Source: Sphingopyxis indica | GTDB lineage: Bacteria > Pseudomonadota > Alphaproteobacteria > Sphingomonadales > Sphingomonadaceae | NCBI RefSeq assembly: GCF_900188185.1 | Contig: NZ_FZPA01000001.1 | Location: 186,001 to 250,000, forward strand | Length of the DNA stretch: 64,000 nt | Reading direction: 5' to 3' | Shown: positions 7,415-16,938 of the stretch, one piece after another | How the letters are laid out: each line of letters begins with the position of its first letter | How positions within the stretch are numbered: the first letter of the stretch is position 1 | Made by a program: the position numbers and the translations under genes | Notes under the pieces: generated by a model | Told to the model about the DNA's origin: nothing | What the model saw: only the letters and a program-made list of their open reading frames with translations | Database searches by the model: none

Positions 7415-9721
7415 CTATTTCGTCAGCTCGAAATCGGCCTCGGACCCTTCGGCCGACGACGGCCCGACCCACAGCTTGAACTGGCCGGGCTCGCTGCCCC
7501 AGCTCATGTCGGCGCGGGTGAAGGCGAGGTCGGCGTCGGTCAGGGTGAAGCTCACCCGTCGCGATTCGCCCTTCTTGAGCATCAGCTTCTGAAACCCCTT
7601 CAGCTCCTTCACCGGCCGCGTCACCGATCCGACGAGGTCGCGGACATAGAGCTGGACGACCTCCTCGCCGTCGCGCGCGCCGCTGTTGGTGACGGTGACG
7701 GTCGCGGTCAGCGGCTCGCCGGGCCGGATGCTTGTCTTGCTCAGCGTCACAGGCGAATAGGTGAAGCTCGTGTAGCTGAGGCCATAGCCGAAGGGATAGA
7801 GCGGCGTGTTCGGCGTGTTGAGGTAGCGCGAGACATATTTGGCATTCGGCTGCGCGGGGTCGATCGGCCGCCCGGTGTTCTTCATGTCGTGGAAGATCGG
7901 CACCTGCCCGACGTTGCGCGGAAAGGTGATCGGCAATTTGCCCGACGGATTATAGTCGCCGTAAAGCACATCGGCGATCGCATGGCCGCCCATCGTGCCG
8001 GGGTACCAGGCCTCGAGGATCGCATCGACATGGTCGTTCGCCCATTCGATGCTGTTCGGCCGCCCGCTCATCAGCACGAGGATGATCGGTTTGCCGGTCT
8101 TCTTGAGTTCTTCGAGCAGTGCCTGCTGGTTGCCGGGCAGGTCGAGCGAGGTGCGGCTCGCCGCCTCGCCGGTCATGTCCCAGCGCTCGCCCATCGCGGC
8201 GACGATCACGTCGGACTTCTGCGCGAGCGCGATCGCCTCGGCGAAGCCGTCGGTCTTGCCCGAATCCTCGAAGGCGTAGCTCGCGCCCTTGGCATAGGCG
8301 ACGGTCTGCCCCTTCGGCGCGCGCGCCTGCATCCCTTCGAGCAGGGTTACGGGACGCGTCTTGCGGTCGCCCGCGGCCGCCCAGCTGCCGATCATGTCGG
8401 CCTTGCTGTCGCCGAGCGGGCCGATCACCGCGATCGACTTCGCCGACGCGGCGAGGGGGAGGGCGCCGTCGTTCTTGAGCAGCACCATCGACCTGCGCGC
8501 GACGTCGCGCGCGGCGTCGAGGAAGTCGGCGCGATAGACGGTCGCCTTTTCGCGCGCCTCGTCCGAATAGCGATAGGGATCGTCGAACAGGCCGAGGCGG
8601 TATTTCATCTCGAGGATCGCCTTCACCGCGGCGTCGATGCGCGCGACGTCGACCTTGCCCTCGGCGACCGATTTCGCGAGGTTTTCCATATAGACCGCGC
8701 CCTGCATGTCCATGTCGACCCCGGCGTTGATCGCCTGCTCGCCCGCCTGTTTCAGATCCTTCGAATAGCCGTGCGCGACCATTTCGTTGATCGACGTGTA
8801 ATCGGTTACGACGAAGCCCTTGAAGCCCCATTTGTCGCGCAGCACGTCGGTCAGCAGATAGTGATTCCCCGAGGCGGGAATGCCGTCATATTCGTTGAAC
8901 GAGGTCATGAAGGTCGCGGCGCCGGCATCGGCGGCGGCCTTGAACGGCGGCAGATAGATGTCGCGCAGCGTCCGTTCGGAAATGTCGACCGTATTATAGT
9001 CGCGCCCCGCCTGCGCCGCGCCATAGGCGGCGAAATGCTTCACGGTCGCCAAGATGGTGTCGGTGGCCTTGAGGTCGCTGCCCTGAAAGCCGCGTACCCG
9101 CGCCTCGGCGATGCGGCTGCCCAGATAGACGTCCTCGCCGGCGCCTTCGGACACGCGGCCCCAGCGCGGGTCGCGCGCGATGTCGACCATCGGCGCGAAG
9201 GTCCAGTGAAGGCCCTCGGCCGCGGCTTCTGCCGCGGAAATTCTTGCTGATTTTTCAATGGCATTCAAATCCCAACTCGCGGCTTCGCCGAGCGAGATGG
9301 GGAAGATGGTGCGGTGGCCATGAACCACGTCATAGCCGAAGAGCAGGGGGATTTTCAGCCGCGTTTCCTCGACCGCCAGCCGTTGCAGGTCGCGCGTATA
9401 TCTGGCGGTAAAGGCGTTGAAGACGGACCCGATGCGCCCCTTGCGAATATCCTCCTGATAGCCCTTGCGCATCGTCGGCCCGGTCGAATCCCAGTCGCTG
9501 GTGAGCAGCGACAACTGGCCGATCTTTTCCTCGAGCGTCATCTTCGCCATCAGATCGGCGATGAAGCGGTCCATCTTCGGGTCGGGCTTTTCCCATCCGG
9601 TCGAATCGACCGGCGCCGATTCGGCCGCCGGTTTCGCCAGCAGCGGGGCGGGCGAAAGCGCGCCGGAGAGCAATAATGTCGCGAGCGTCAGGTGCGTGAG
9701 GTTGCGCGGCATCGACGGCAT
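7415..9721 (-). CDS. bglX: Periplasmic GH3 beta-glucosidase (BglX type)
   Basis: 768 residues. A signal peptide (LATLLLSGALSPAPLLA) is followed by the GH3 N-terminal TIM barrel (MTLEEKIGQLSLL, FAPMVDIARDPRWGR), the nucleophile Asp307 in GFVVTDYTSINEM, the GH3 C-terminal sandwich (KSIAVIGPLGDSK; GERWDMTGEAASR) and a fibronectin-III-like end (PLYPFGYGLSYTSF, VVQLYVRDL). Length and order match E. coli BglX. The ATG at 9721 has aagga six bases upstream. It removes terminal beta-linked glucose from oligosaccharides in the periplasm. It leads the sulfatase gene and diverges from the TonB receptor; the shared intergenic region holds a LacI-type site. Confidence 0.95.
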   Translation of the reverse strand: MPSMPRNLTHLTLATLLLSGALSPAPLLAKPAAESAPVDSTGWEKPDPKMDRFIADLMAKMTLEEKIGQLSLLTSDWDSTGPTMRKGYQEDIRKGRIGSVFNAFTARYTRDLQRLAVEETRLKIPLLFGYDVVHGHRTIFPISLGEAASWDLNAIEKSARISAAEAAAEGLHWTFAPMVDIARDPRWGRVSEGAGEDVYLGSRIAEARVRGFQGSDLKATDTILATVKHFAAYGAAQAGRDYNTVDISERTLRDIYLPPFKAAADAGAATFMTSFNEYDGIPASGNHYLLTDVLRDKWGFKGFVVTDYTSINEMVAHGYSKDLKQAGEQAINAGVDMDMQGAVYMENLAKSVAEGKVDVARIDAAVKAILEMKYRLGLFDDPYRYSDEAREKATVYRADFLDAARDVARRSMVLLKNDGALPLAASAKSIAVIGPLGDSKADMIGSWAAAGDRKTRPVTLLEGMQARAPKGQTVAYAKGASYAFEDSGKTDGFAEAIALAQKSDVIVAAMGERWDMTGEAASRTSLDLPGNQQALLEELKKTGKPIILVLMSGRPNSIEWANDHVDAILEAWYPGTMGGHAIADVLYGDYNPSGKLPITFPRNVGQVPIFHDMKNTGRPIDPAQPNAKYVSRYLNTPNTPLYPFGYGLSYTSFTYSPVTLSKTSIRPGEPLTATVTVTNSGARDGEEVVQLYVRDLVGSVTRPVKELKGFQKLMLKKGESRRVSFTLTDADLAFTRADMSWGSEPGQFKLWVGPSSAEGSEADFELTK

Positions 9722-9841
9722 GATTCGTCCTTCCCAAAATATTGTCTTGGGCCTTCAGCACGGAGAAACGGCTGAAATCCACCCTTTTCGAAGCGAACGC
9801 CATAGGTTCGCCCGTGTTGCTTGCCCCCTATACAGCGATTG

Positions 9842-9855
9842 TGAAACCGGTTACA
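9842..9855. promoter_or_regulatory. Putative LacI-family operator 1
   Basis: TGAAACCGGTTACA, a 14-bp palindrome with one mismatch centred on CC/GG, lies in the 245-bp gap between the divergent GH3 and TonB-receptor genes. The same AACCGGTT core occurs at 23331-23344 and 25921-25934 beside other genes of the locus. The LacI-family protein at 22224-23249 is the natural candidate to bind it. The rest of the gap (9722-9966) shows no gene and no convincing -35/-10 pair. Confidence 0.65.
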
Positions 9856-9966
9856 AACCCAAAATACCAAGACGGGCTATCCCGCGATTCGTCGTCATGC
9901 CGGTGGCAAGGCCGGCCGACGGAAGAAGCGAGCGCGGGCGCCGGGGCTACAAAAAGGGAGGATGCC

Positions 9967-12900
9967 GTGACGTCAGTACAGTCTCATCACATTCATGGTG
10001 CGCGCCGTTCGCGTGCCCGCGCACTCGCCGCCGCGCTCGCATGGAGCAGCGCCGCCGGCGCGCTCGCGCTCGGCGTTGCGGCACCCGCGCACGCGCAAGT
10101 GTCGAACGCTTCGCTGCGCGGCACGGTGAAAGCCGAGGGCGGGGTCAGCCAGGTCACCGCGATCAACGTCAACACCGGCTTCCAGCGCAGCGTCGCGGTC
10201 GATGCGAACGGCGGCTATAATTTCGCATCGCTCCCCGTAGGCACCTATCGGCTCGAGCTGACGACGCCGGACGGGGTGCGCAGCACCGACGAATTCACGC
10301 TGAGCGTCGCGCAAAACGCCGTGCTCGATTTCGATTTCTCGGCGCCCGACATCGCGACCGGCGGCGAAGACGCGATCATCGTCACCGGCACCCGCATCCG
10401 CACGATGGAAGGCGGCGAGATCGGCACGAACATCAGCCAGCGCCAGATCGAGACGCTGCCGCAGAACAACCGCAATTTCCTTGCCTTCGCCGACCTCGCG
10501 CCGGGTGTCCAGTTCGTCACCGGCGGGAATGGTCAATCGCGGTTGCAGGGCGGCGCGCAGGACAGCCGCACGGTCAACATCTTCATCGATGGCATCGGCC
10601 AAAAGGACTATGTCCTCAAGAACGGCATTACCGGTCAGGATTCGACGCAGGGCAACCCGTTCCCGCAGCTTGCAGTTGGCGAATATCGTGTGATTTCGTC
10701 GAACTACAAGGCCGAATTCGACCAGGTCAGCTCGGTCGCGATTACCGCGGTGACGCGCTCGGGTACCAACGAATTCCACGGCGAAGCCTTTGTCGACTAC
10801 ACCGACCAGAGCCTGCGCGCCGCGACCCCGCTCGAAAAATTCGGTGACAATCCCGGCAAGGTCAAGACGAAGGATTTCCAGTTCGGCGGCGCGCTTGGCG
10901 GGCCGATCATCAAGGACCTGATGCACTTCTTCGTGACCTATGAAGGAAAGCGCCAGGAGGTCCCGCGCGAAATCACTCCGGGCCTCAGCCTGCCCGTCTC
11001 CTTCTTCCCCTCGGAATATCAGGGTTATTTCGGGCAGACCAATTCGACCTTCAACGAGGATCTCTTCTTCGGAAAGATCGACGTATCGCCGACGAGCAGC
11101 GACCTGTTCGAGCTGTCAGGAAAATATCGCAAGGAGAGTGGCGAGTTCCTGAACAACGGCATCAATGCGCGCAGCACGATCAGCGCGCAGAACGTCAAGG
11201 AACTGCGCTTCACCGGTCGCTGGGAACACACCGCCGACACTTGGATCAACGATCTCAAAATAACCTATGAAGACGTCAAATGGGCGCCGACTCCGGTCGA
11301 GTTCAGCGACGGCTCGCTGTTCGCCTATGCCGGGCCTTCGCCGACCAATCCGCAGCCTGGTGTGGTCGTTCGCGGAGACTTGCTGCGAATCGGCGGCGGC
11401 TCCAACTATCAGGACAAGGGGCAGAAGGGCTGGGGCATCCAGAACGACTTCACCTACACCGGGTTCGAGGGTCACACGATCAAGTTCGGTGTGAAGAGCA
11501 AATGGGTCGAGCTCAACACATTGCAGCTCAACAATTTCAATCCGGTCTATACCTATAATGTCGCCTACCCCGATCCCGACGGGTTCAACGACACCATCCC
11601 CTACCGCCTCCAGTTCGGAGCGCAGACCGGCAACGGCAACCCGATCGTCAATTCGGACAACTGGCAGTTCGGCATCTATTTGCAGGACGATTGGGAAGTC
11701 ACCGACCGCCTGACGCTGAACATCGGCGTGCGCTGGGACTATGAGCGCACCCCCGCCTTCCTCGATTTCGTCCACCCGCAGGATGCGGTCGACGCAGTGT
11801 CGCCGGCCAATTATCCGAATCTGATCAACGCCGATTACGACATCAACGATTTCATCTCGACGGGCACCGAGCGCAAGGCGTTCACCGGTGCGTGGCAGCC
11901 GCGCGTCGGCTTTACCTATGAACTCGACGACGAGGGCCGCTTCGCGCTGTTCGGCGGCTATGGCCGGTCGTACGACCGCAACCAGTTTGACTTCCTGCAG
12001 CAGGAAATCAGCGTCGGATCCTTCACCACGCGCACCTTCAACTTCATCACGGGCGATCCGAACAACACATGCGACCCCAGTCCCACCTGCGTGCCGTGGG
12101 ATCCGATCTATCTGACGCCCGAGGGCCGCGATCAGCTGCTTGCCGGAGCTGGGGCGGGCGGTGGCCGCGAGCTCCGCTTCATCAACAACGATCTGAAAGT
12201 GCCCTATTCGGACCAGTTCAGCCTGGGCCTGCGCGGGCGGCTGACGCAATTGTTCGAGGCCGAAGTCGGTTACAGCCATATCGAAAGCCGCGACGGCTTT
12301 GCCTATCTGCTCGGCAATCGCCGTCCGGACGGCTCTTTCTTCCCGCCGGCGCCGGACGCTCCGAATTCGCCCTTCGGCTTTGCGCCTCCGGGATTCGGTT
12401 CGATCATCATCGGCACCAACGGTCTCGAAACGAGCGCGGACTCGGCTTACCTCAAGCTGACGAAGAATTATTCGGTGGCTTCGCCCTGGAGCTTGAGCGC
12501 GACCTACACCTATACCGAGGCCGAGGAAAACCGGCAGTTCGGCGAAGTGTTCAGCCTCGATTATCCGTCGCTTGACGATTATCCGGTCGTGCGATCGAGT
12601 GGCGTGCGCAAGCATCGCTTCGTCGCCGCGGGGTCGGTCGACCTGCCGATCGGCGTCACATTGTCGGGCAAGTTCCAGATCATGTCGCCGCCCTATCTGA
12701 AGGCGTTCGTCAATACCGGCGGCGCCAATCCGTCGCGCGACGTGATTTCGAACGAGGCCAAGGGCAACGGCGATCGCTGGGGCTTCCGCCAGATGGATAT
12801 CGCGGTCACCAAATACATCCCATTCCGCTTCCTGAGCGACGAATCGCGGCTGCGGCTGCGCGTCGACATCATCAACCTGTTCAACGATCGCAACTATGTC

Positions 12901-13008
12901 GACTATAATAACGACCCTTCGAGCCCGGAATATCTGAGCATCAGCGGCATCGGGGTCGGCGGCAATCCGCCGCGGACGATCAAGCTTTCGGCCGGTTTCG
13001 AATTCTGA
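9967..13008 (+). CDS. TonB-dependent receptor, Oar-like with N-terminal carboxypeptidase-regulatory domain
   Basis: 1,013 residues. The GTG at 9967 is chosen because gggagg lies about five bases upstream and a long signal peptide follows (LAWSSAAGALALGVAAPAHA, then mature QVSNASLRG). The first mature 80 residues form a carboxypeptidase-regulatory-like beta domain (NASLRGTVKAEGG, GGYNFASLPVGTYRLEL), then a TonB box (DAIIVTGTRIR), the plug (RQIETLPQNNRNFLAFADL) and a 22-strand barrel ending in Phe (SAGFEF). This architecture is that of Oar/SusC-like receptors importing large ligands across the outer membrane. It diverges from the GH3 gene and precedes the GH144-type gene, so a glycan ligand is likely. 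An AACCGGTT operator lies upstream. Confidence 0.93.
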   Translation: MTSVQSHHIHGARRSRARALAAALAWSSAAGALALGVAAPAHAQVSNASLRGTVKAEGGVSQVTAINVNTGFQRSVAVDANGGYNFASLPVGTYRLELTTPDGVRSTDEFTLSVAQNAVLDFDFSAPDIATGGEDAIIVTGTRIRTMEGGEIGTNISQRQIETLPQNNRNFLAFADLAPGVQFVTGGNGQSRLQGGAQDSRTVNIFIDGIGQKDYVLKNGITGQDSTQGNPFPQLAVGEYRVISSNYKAEFDQVSSVAITAVTRSGTNEFHGEAFVDYTDQSLRAATPLEKFGDNPGKVKTKDFQFGGALGGPIIKDLMHFFVTYEGKRQEVPREITPGLSLPVSFFPSEYQGYFGQTNSTFNEDLFFGKIDVSPTSSDLFELSGKYRKESGEFLNNGINARSTISAQNVKELRFTGRWEHTADTWINDLKITYEDVKWAPTPVEFSDGSLFAYAGPSPTNPQPGVVVRGDLLRIGGGSNYQDKGQKGWGIQNDFTYTGFEGHTIKFGVKSKWVELNTLQLNNFNPVYTYNVAYPDPDGFNDTIPYRLQFGAQTGNGNPIVNSDNWQFGIYLQDDWEVTDRLTLNIGVRWDYERTPAFLDFVHPQDAVDAVSPANYPNLINADYDINDFISTGTERKAFTGAWQPRVGFTYELDDEGRFALFGGYGRSYDRNQFDFLQQEISVGSFTTRTFNFITGDPNNTCDPSPTCVPWDPIYLTPEGRDQLLAGAGAGGGRELRFINNDLKVPYSDQFSLGLRGRLTQLFEAEVGYSHIESRDGFAYLLGNRRPDGSFFPPAPDAPNSPFGFAPPGFGSIIIGTNGLETSADSAYLKLTKNYSVASPWSLSATYTYTEAEENRQFGEVFSLDYPSLDDYPVVRSSGVRKHRFVAAGSVDLPIGVTLSGKFQIMSPPYLKAFVNTGGANPSRDVISNEAKGNGDRWGFRQMDIAVTKYIPFRFLSDESRLRLRVDIINLFNDRNYVDYNNDPSSPEYLSISGIGVGGNPPRTIKLSAGFEF

Positions 13009-13021
13009 ACCGGTCGAACCA

Positions 13022-13067
13022 GCGGGCGTCCGGTCACACCCCCTCCCGCGACCGGGCGCCCGCTTTT
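13022..13067 (+). terminator. Rho-independent terminator after the TonB-receptor gene
   Basis: A 14-bp stem (gcgggcgtccggtc / gaccgggcgcccgc, one G-T wobble) is followed by TTTT at 13064-13067. Right after it, 13066-13083 (ttaggggc-ca-gcccctaa) makes a second perfect 8-bp hairpin followed by tcttt. Together they separate receptor and GH144-type transcription, at least partly. Confidence 0.75.
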
Positions 13068-13098
13068 AGGGGCCAGCCCCTAATCTTTGGAGTATGAT

Positions 13099-14604
13099 AT
13101 GACTTTCCGGCTCGGGTCGCTCGCCTTGCCTTTCCTGGCGCTCGCCGCCTGCACGCCCGCCGCGACGACGGCGCCTGCGCCCTCGTCCGCCCCGCCGGCG
13201 CTCGCGCCGCTGACCGAGGCGCAATTTGCCGAGGATCTGAGCGAGCGGACCTTCCGCTATTTCTGGGATACGACGAGCCGCGAACGCTGCCTCGCGCCCG
13301 ATCGCTGGCCGAGCAATCCCTTCTCGTCGATCGCCTCGACGGGCTTTGCGCTCACCGCCTTCGGGATCGGCGCCGAGCGCGGCTATGTAACCCGCGACGA
13401 AGCGGCGGAGCGGACGCGCGATTGCCTGCGCTTCTACTGGACCGCGCCGCAGGGACCGGCGGCGAGCGGCGTCAGCGGCTATAAGGGCTTTTTCTATCAT
13501 TTCCTGAACAATGAAGACGGCACGCGCCGCGGCAAGACCGAGCTGTCGACCGTCGACACCACGCTGCTGCTCGGCGGCGTGCTCTTCGCGCAAAGCTATT
13601 ACGACCGCGACACGGCGGTAGAGGCCGAGATTCGCGACCTTGCGGAAAAAATCTACGCCCGCGTCGACTGGACTTTCGTCCAGCGCAGGAACAGCAGCAT
13701 CCCCTCGGGCAACGGCGGCGGACCCGACGCGATCGCGATGGGCTGGTATCCCGAACGCGGCGCGGGCGGCGATTTCGGGACGCACGACTGGGTCGGCTAT
13801 AATGAAGGGATGCTCGTTTACATCCTCGCGCTCGGCTCGCCGACGCATGCCGTGAGCAAGGACGCCTGGGACAAGGGCTGGGCTGCGCGTCTCGACGAGG
13901 ATTGGGGCCGCTTCTATGGCCGCGACTTCCTGCAGTTCGAGCCGCTCTTCGGCCATCAATACAGCCATGTCTGGGTCGATTTCCGCGGCATCCGGGACGC
14001 GTTCATGCGCGGCAAGGGCATCGACTATTTCGAAAACAGCCGCCGCGCTACGCTGTCACAGCGCGATTATGGCGCCGACAATCCGAATAATTGGACCGAC
14101 TACAGCGCCGACATCTGGGGCTGGACCGCGTCGGACGGCCCCGGCTATTCGAAGGACGAATATAGCGTCAACGGCACGCCGCGCAGCTTCAACGGCTATA
14201 TGGCGCGCGGGGTAAGTGCGAAGCGGATCGTCGACGACGGCACGATCGTCCCGACCGCGCCCGGCGGCTCGGTCGCCTTCGCGCCCGAAGCGGCGATCCC
14301 CGCGCTGATGGCGATGCGCGTCAAATATGGGGCGCGGCTCTATAGCCGCTATGGCTTCAAGGACGCGATCAACCCCAGCTTCACCTTCACCGATGCCGGA
14401 TCGAAATCGGGCGCGGTCGATCCGCAGCACGGATGGGTCGCGGGCGACTATCTCGGCATCGACCAGGGCCCGATCCTCGCGATGATGGAAAATCACCGCA
14501 GCGGGCTGGTGTGGAAGGTGATGCGCAAGAATCCGCACATCATTCGCGGGCTCAAGCGCATCGGTTTCACCGGCGGCTGGCTCGACGAGGCGAAGGCCGA
14601 GTAA
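13099..14604 (+). CDS. Glycoamylase-domain (GH144-type) lipoprotein, candidate endo-beta-1,2-glucanase
   Basis: 501 residues. The ATG at 13099 is preceded by ggag with six bases of spacing; MTFRLGSLALPFLALAAC gives a lipobox with Cys18. The rest is an (alpha/alpha)6-type domain of the PF10091 'glycoamylase' family: LSERTFRYFWDTT, GFALTAFGIGAERGYV, GVSGYKGFFYHFLN, ELSTVDTTLLLGGVLFA, WVGYNEGMLVYILALGSP, FGHQYSHVWVDFRG. Characterised members of this family are GH144 endo-beta-1,2-glucanases; older databases call them glucoamylases. It would be anchored in the outer membrane or periplasm and cut the polymer or oligomer captured by the receptor upstream. Enzyme specificity is inference from family membership. 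Confidence 0.88.
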   Translation: MTFRLGSLALPFLALAACTPAATTAPAPSSAPPALAPLTEAQFAEDLSERTFRYFWDTTSRERCLAPDRWPSNPFSSIASTGFALTAFGIGAERGYVTRDEAAERTRDCLRFYWTAPQGPAASGVSGYKGFFYHFLNNEDGTRRGKTELSTVDTTLLLGGVLFAQSYYDRDTAVEAEIRDLAEKIYARVDWTFVQRRNSSIPSGNGGGPDAIAMGWYPERGAGGDFGTHDWVGYNEGMLVYILALGSPTHAVSKDAWDKGWAARLDEDWGRFYGRDFLQFEPLFGHQYSHVWVDFRGIRDAFMRGKGIDYFENSRRATLSQRDYGADNPNNWTDYSADIWGWTASDGPGYSKDEYSVNGTPRSFNGYMARGVSAKRIVDDGTIVPTAPGGSVAFAPEAAIPALMAMRVKYGARLYSRYGFKDAINPSFTFTDAGSKSGAVDPQHGWVAGDYLGIDQGPILAMMENHRSGLVWKVMRKNPHIIRGLKRIGFTGGWLDEAKAE

Positions 14605-14614
14605 GCGTAAACAT

Positions 14615-14727
14615 GTGCGCTCCCGCGAAGGCGGGGCCCCATCTTCCGGCCGGTGCCATGTTGAACCGGCCGAAGATGGGTTCCCGCGTTGGCGCTACGC
14701 GCCGCCTTCGGCTCCGCGGGGACGCAC
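14615..14727. repeat. Dispersed palindromic repeat, family A (long form)
   Basis: The outer arms are those of family A (gtgcgctcccgcgaaggcgg... gcggggacgcac), but the right arm carries an insert, gttggcgctacgcgccgcc followed by ttcggctccgcgg, also present in the copy at 54123-54233. A small hairpin gaacgc-tcctac-gcgttc (14728-14745) follows. It lies between the converging GH144-type and GH2 genes. Confidence 0.8.
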
Positions 14728-14770
14728 GAACGCTCCTACGCGTTCATTACAGTCGATTGCCCTCGGGCCG

Positions 14771-16936
14771 TCACGGCGCGGCGAGCGTCCAGCGCACCTC
14801 GTCGCGCACCGGCCCCGACGGAAAGTCCGCGCGCGCCGTCACGACATTCTCGCCCGGCGCCAGCGTTGCATCGGGAAATGTGCAAATCCGGTCCGCGCAG
14901 GCAATGTCGCCGAGCGAGGCGCCGTTGAGCGTCAAGGCCACGCGCGGCGCATTGCTGTAAACCTTGATCGCGGTTTTCGCATCGGTGCGATCGCGCCAGC
15001 GGCGGCCGGTGATGTGGACGACCGGCGCGTTGGACCATTGCGCCTTGTAATAGAAAAAGGCGTCCTTCTTGACCTTACGATCATAGGTGACCAGCCCCTT
15101 GTCGTTGATGTCGGTCGCGTCGCCCTCCTGCCGTACCTTCGAAGCGAAATCGAACATGTTCCAGATCCACGTCGCCCACAGATAGGGACGGTCGCGCAGC
15201 TGCGGCCAGCTCTGTTCGTGGAGCCAGCTCTGATATTCCTCGGGGTGCGGGCGCCCGCCGGCATTGATCTTGTGGCTTGCCGGATCGGCGACATGCTGGG
15301 TGAGCGCGCCGCCCGCGCCATATTCGCTGACCGACAAAGGCACCGCGGGATAGCGCGCGTGCATCCGGTCGAGATGCGGGCCGAGGTCGGCGGGCTTGCC
15401 GTAATACCAGCCATAATAGCGGTTATAGCCGACGAGATCGGTGATCCCGGTCAGCGGCGGCTGGACGGGCCTGGCGTCCGGCGTCAGCGTCTCGTGCGTC
15501 GCTTCGCAGCAATCGGCCATCACCGTCGGCCGCGTCGGGTCCTCGGCATGTGCGAGCGCGTTCAATTCGCGCAGCAGCGGCCGCGCATCGGCCTTGGGAT
15601 CGAGCCGCCCGAGCGCGACGTCGAGATCGACCTCATTGCCGACCCCCCAGGTCACGACCGAGGGATGATTGTAATTCTGCCGGATCAGCTCCTGCAATTG
15701 CGTGCGCGCGTTGGCGACGAGATCGGGCGATGCAGTTGCCGCGCCGAACGAGATCTTGTTCACGAACGGAATCTCCGACCAGACGATCATGCCGTAGCGG
15801 TCGGCGAGTTCGTACCAGTCGGGCGCATGCTGATAATGGGCAAAGCGGACGGTGTTCGCGCCCATTTCGGCGATCAGCGCCATGTCGCGCTCATGGTCGG
15901 CGCGGGTCAGCGCCCAGCCCTTGCCGAGATAGTCCTGGTGCCGCGACACCCCATGGAGCGGCAGATGCCTGCCGTTGAGGAAAAAGCCCTGTTCGGGGTC
16001 GAAGCGGATGGTGCGAAAGCCGACCGGCACGCTCACCGCGTCGAGCGTGCCGTCTGCATCGGCGAGGCGCGTGTCGAGGCGATAGAGATAGGGATCGGCG
16101 CGCCCGTCCCAGCGGTGCGGCGCGGGGACGTCGATCGAAAATTCGAGGCCGCGCCGACCCGCCGCGACCGGCCGCGTCGCTTCGCCGATGCTGCGGCCTT
16201 CGGCATCGCGCAAGGTCGCGACGAGGCTTTGTCCGGCGGCAATGCCTTCGAGTTCGACCCGGACGTCGAGGCGCCCCGACCCGTCGCTCTCGACCACCGG
16301 GGTCGCGAACACGCCCGCGCTGCCATGATCGCCGAGCGCGATATGGCTCGGCGCGACATGGAGCAGGCGCACGCCGCGATAGGGGCCGCCGTGGATGAAG
16401 AAATCGCCGTCGAGCGGAATCACGTCGGCGGTGCTGCTTCCCGGGGCGGGCGCGCTGTTGTCGGCGCGCAGCAGCAGGACATTGGCCGCCGCCGGATCGA
16501 GATAGCCGGTCAGGTCGAAGCGGAAGCGCGACCAGGCGCCCGCGTGCCGTCCGACATGGCGGCCGTTCACCCACAGATCGGCGATATTGCCGACCGCGTC
16601 GAATTCGATGACATGGCGCTTGCCGGCGGGCAGGGTGCGGCCGTCGAGGCGCAGCCGGTACCAGCCCTTGCCCTGCCGGTTGTCGGTCGCGCCGGTGCGG
16701 CCGATCCGATATTCGCCGAGCCGGTTCCACGTATGCGGCAGCGTGACCGCCTGCCATTCGCTGTCGGGCAGGGCGAGCGCCGCCTCGGGCGTCAACGCGT
16801 CGTCGAAACGAAATTGCCAGCCCTCGGTGAGTTCGGTGGCGCTGCGTGCGGGCGGTGGCGCGGCGGCCGGCCGCGGCGGTGTCGCCGCACAGGCGGCGAC
16901 AAGCAGCGCGACGAGGATCGTCAGCCACCGCCGCAC
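14771..16936 (-). CDS. GH2-family glycosidase lipoprotein (beta-galactosidase/glucuronidase-like)
   Basis: 721 residues from the GTG at 16936, two bases after the previous stop with aaggg upstream; an in-frame GTG at 16960 is the alternative. The start used gives MRRWLTILVALLVAAC, a clean lipobox. GH2 domains follow in order: sugar-binding jelly roll (EGWQFRFDD, GKGWYRLRL, ADLWVNGRHVGRHAGAW), Ig-like domain, and TIM barrel (HLPLHGVSRHQDYLGKGWAL). The acid/base is Glu435 in TWGVGNEVD and the nucleophile Glu538 in SVSEYGAGG. A C-terminal beta domain closes the protein. It would act outside the cytoplasm. It is the last gene of the minus-strand sugar operon. Confidence 0.92.
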   Translation of the reverse strand: MRRWLTILVALLVAACAATPPRPAAAPPPARSATELTEGWQFRFDDALTPEAALALPDSEWQAVTLPHTWNRLGEYRIGRTGATDNRQGKGWYRLRLDGRTLPAGKRHVIEFDAVGNIADLWVNGRHVGRHAGAWSRFRFDLTGYLDPAAANVLLLRADNSAPAPGSSTADVIPLDGDFFIHGGPYRGVRLLHVAPSHIALGDHGSAGVFATPVVESDGSGRLDVRVELEGIAAGQSLVATLRDAEGRSIGEATRPVAAGRRGLEFSIDVPAPHRWDGRADPYLYRLDTRLADADGTLDAVSVPVGFRTIRFDPEQGFFLNGRHLPLHGVSRHQDYLGKGWALTRADHERDMALIAEMGANTVRFAHYQHAPDWYELADRYGMIVWSEIPFVNKISFGAATASPDLVANARTQLQELIRQNYNHPSVVTWGVGNEVDLDVALGRLDPKADARPLLRELNALAHAEDPTRPTVMADCCEATHETLTPDARPVQPPLTGITDLVGYNRYYGWYYGKPADLGPHLDRMHARYPAVPLSVSEYGAGGALTQHVADPASHKINAGGRPHPEEYQSWLHEQSWPQLRDRPYLWATWIWNMFDFASKVRQEGDATDINDKGLVTYDRKVKKDAFFYYKAQWSNAPVVHITGRRWRDRTDAKTAIKVYSNAPRVALTLNGASLGDIACADRICTFPDATLAPGENVVTARADFPSGPVRDEVRWTLAAP

Positions 16937-16938
16937 GA

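Noticed and set aside
16715..16735. A CCGGTT-containing sequence inside the GH2 gene as a fourth LacI site.
   Set aside because: It lacks the AACC half and lies inside coding sequence.
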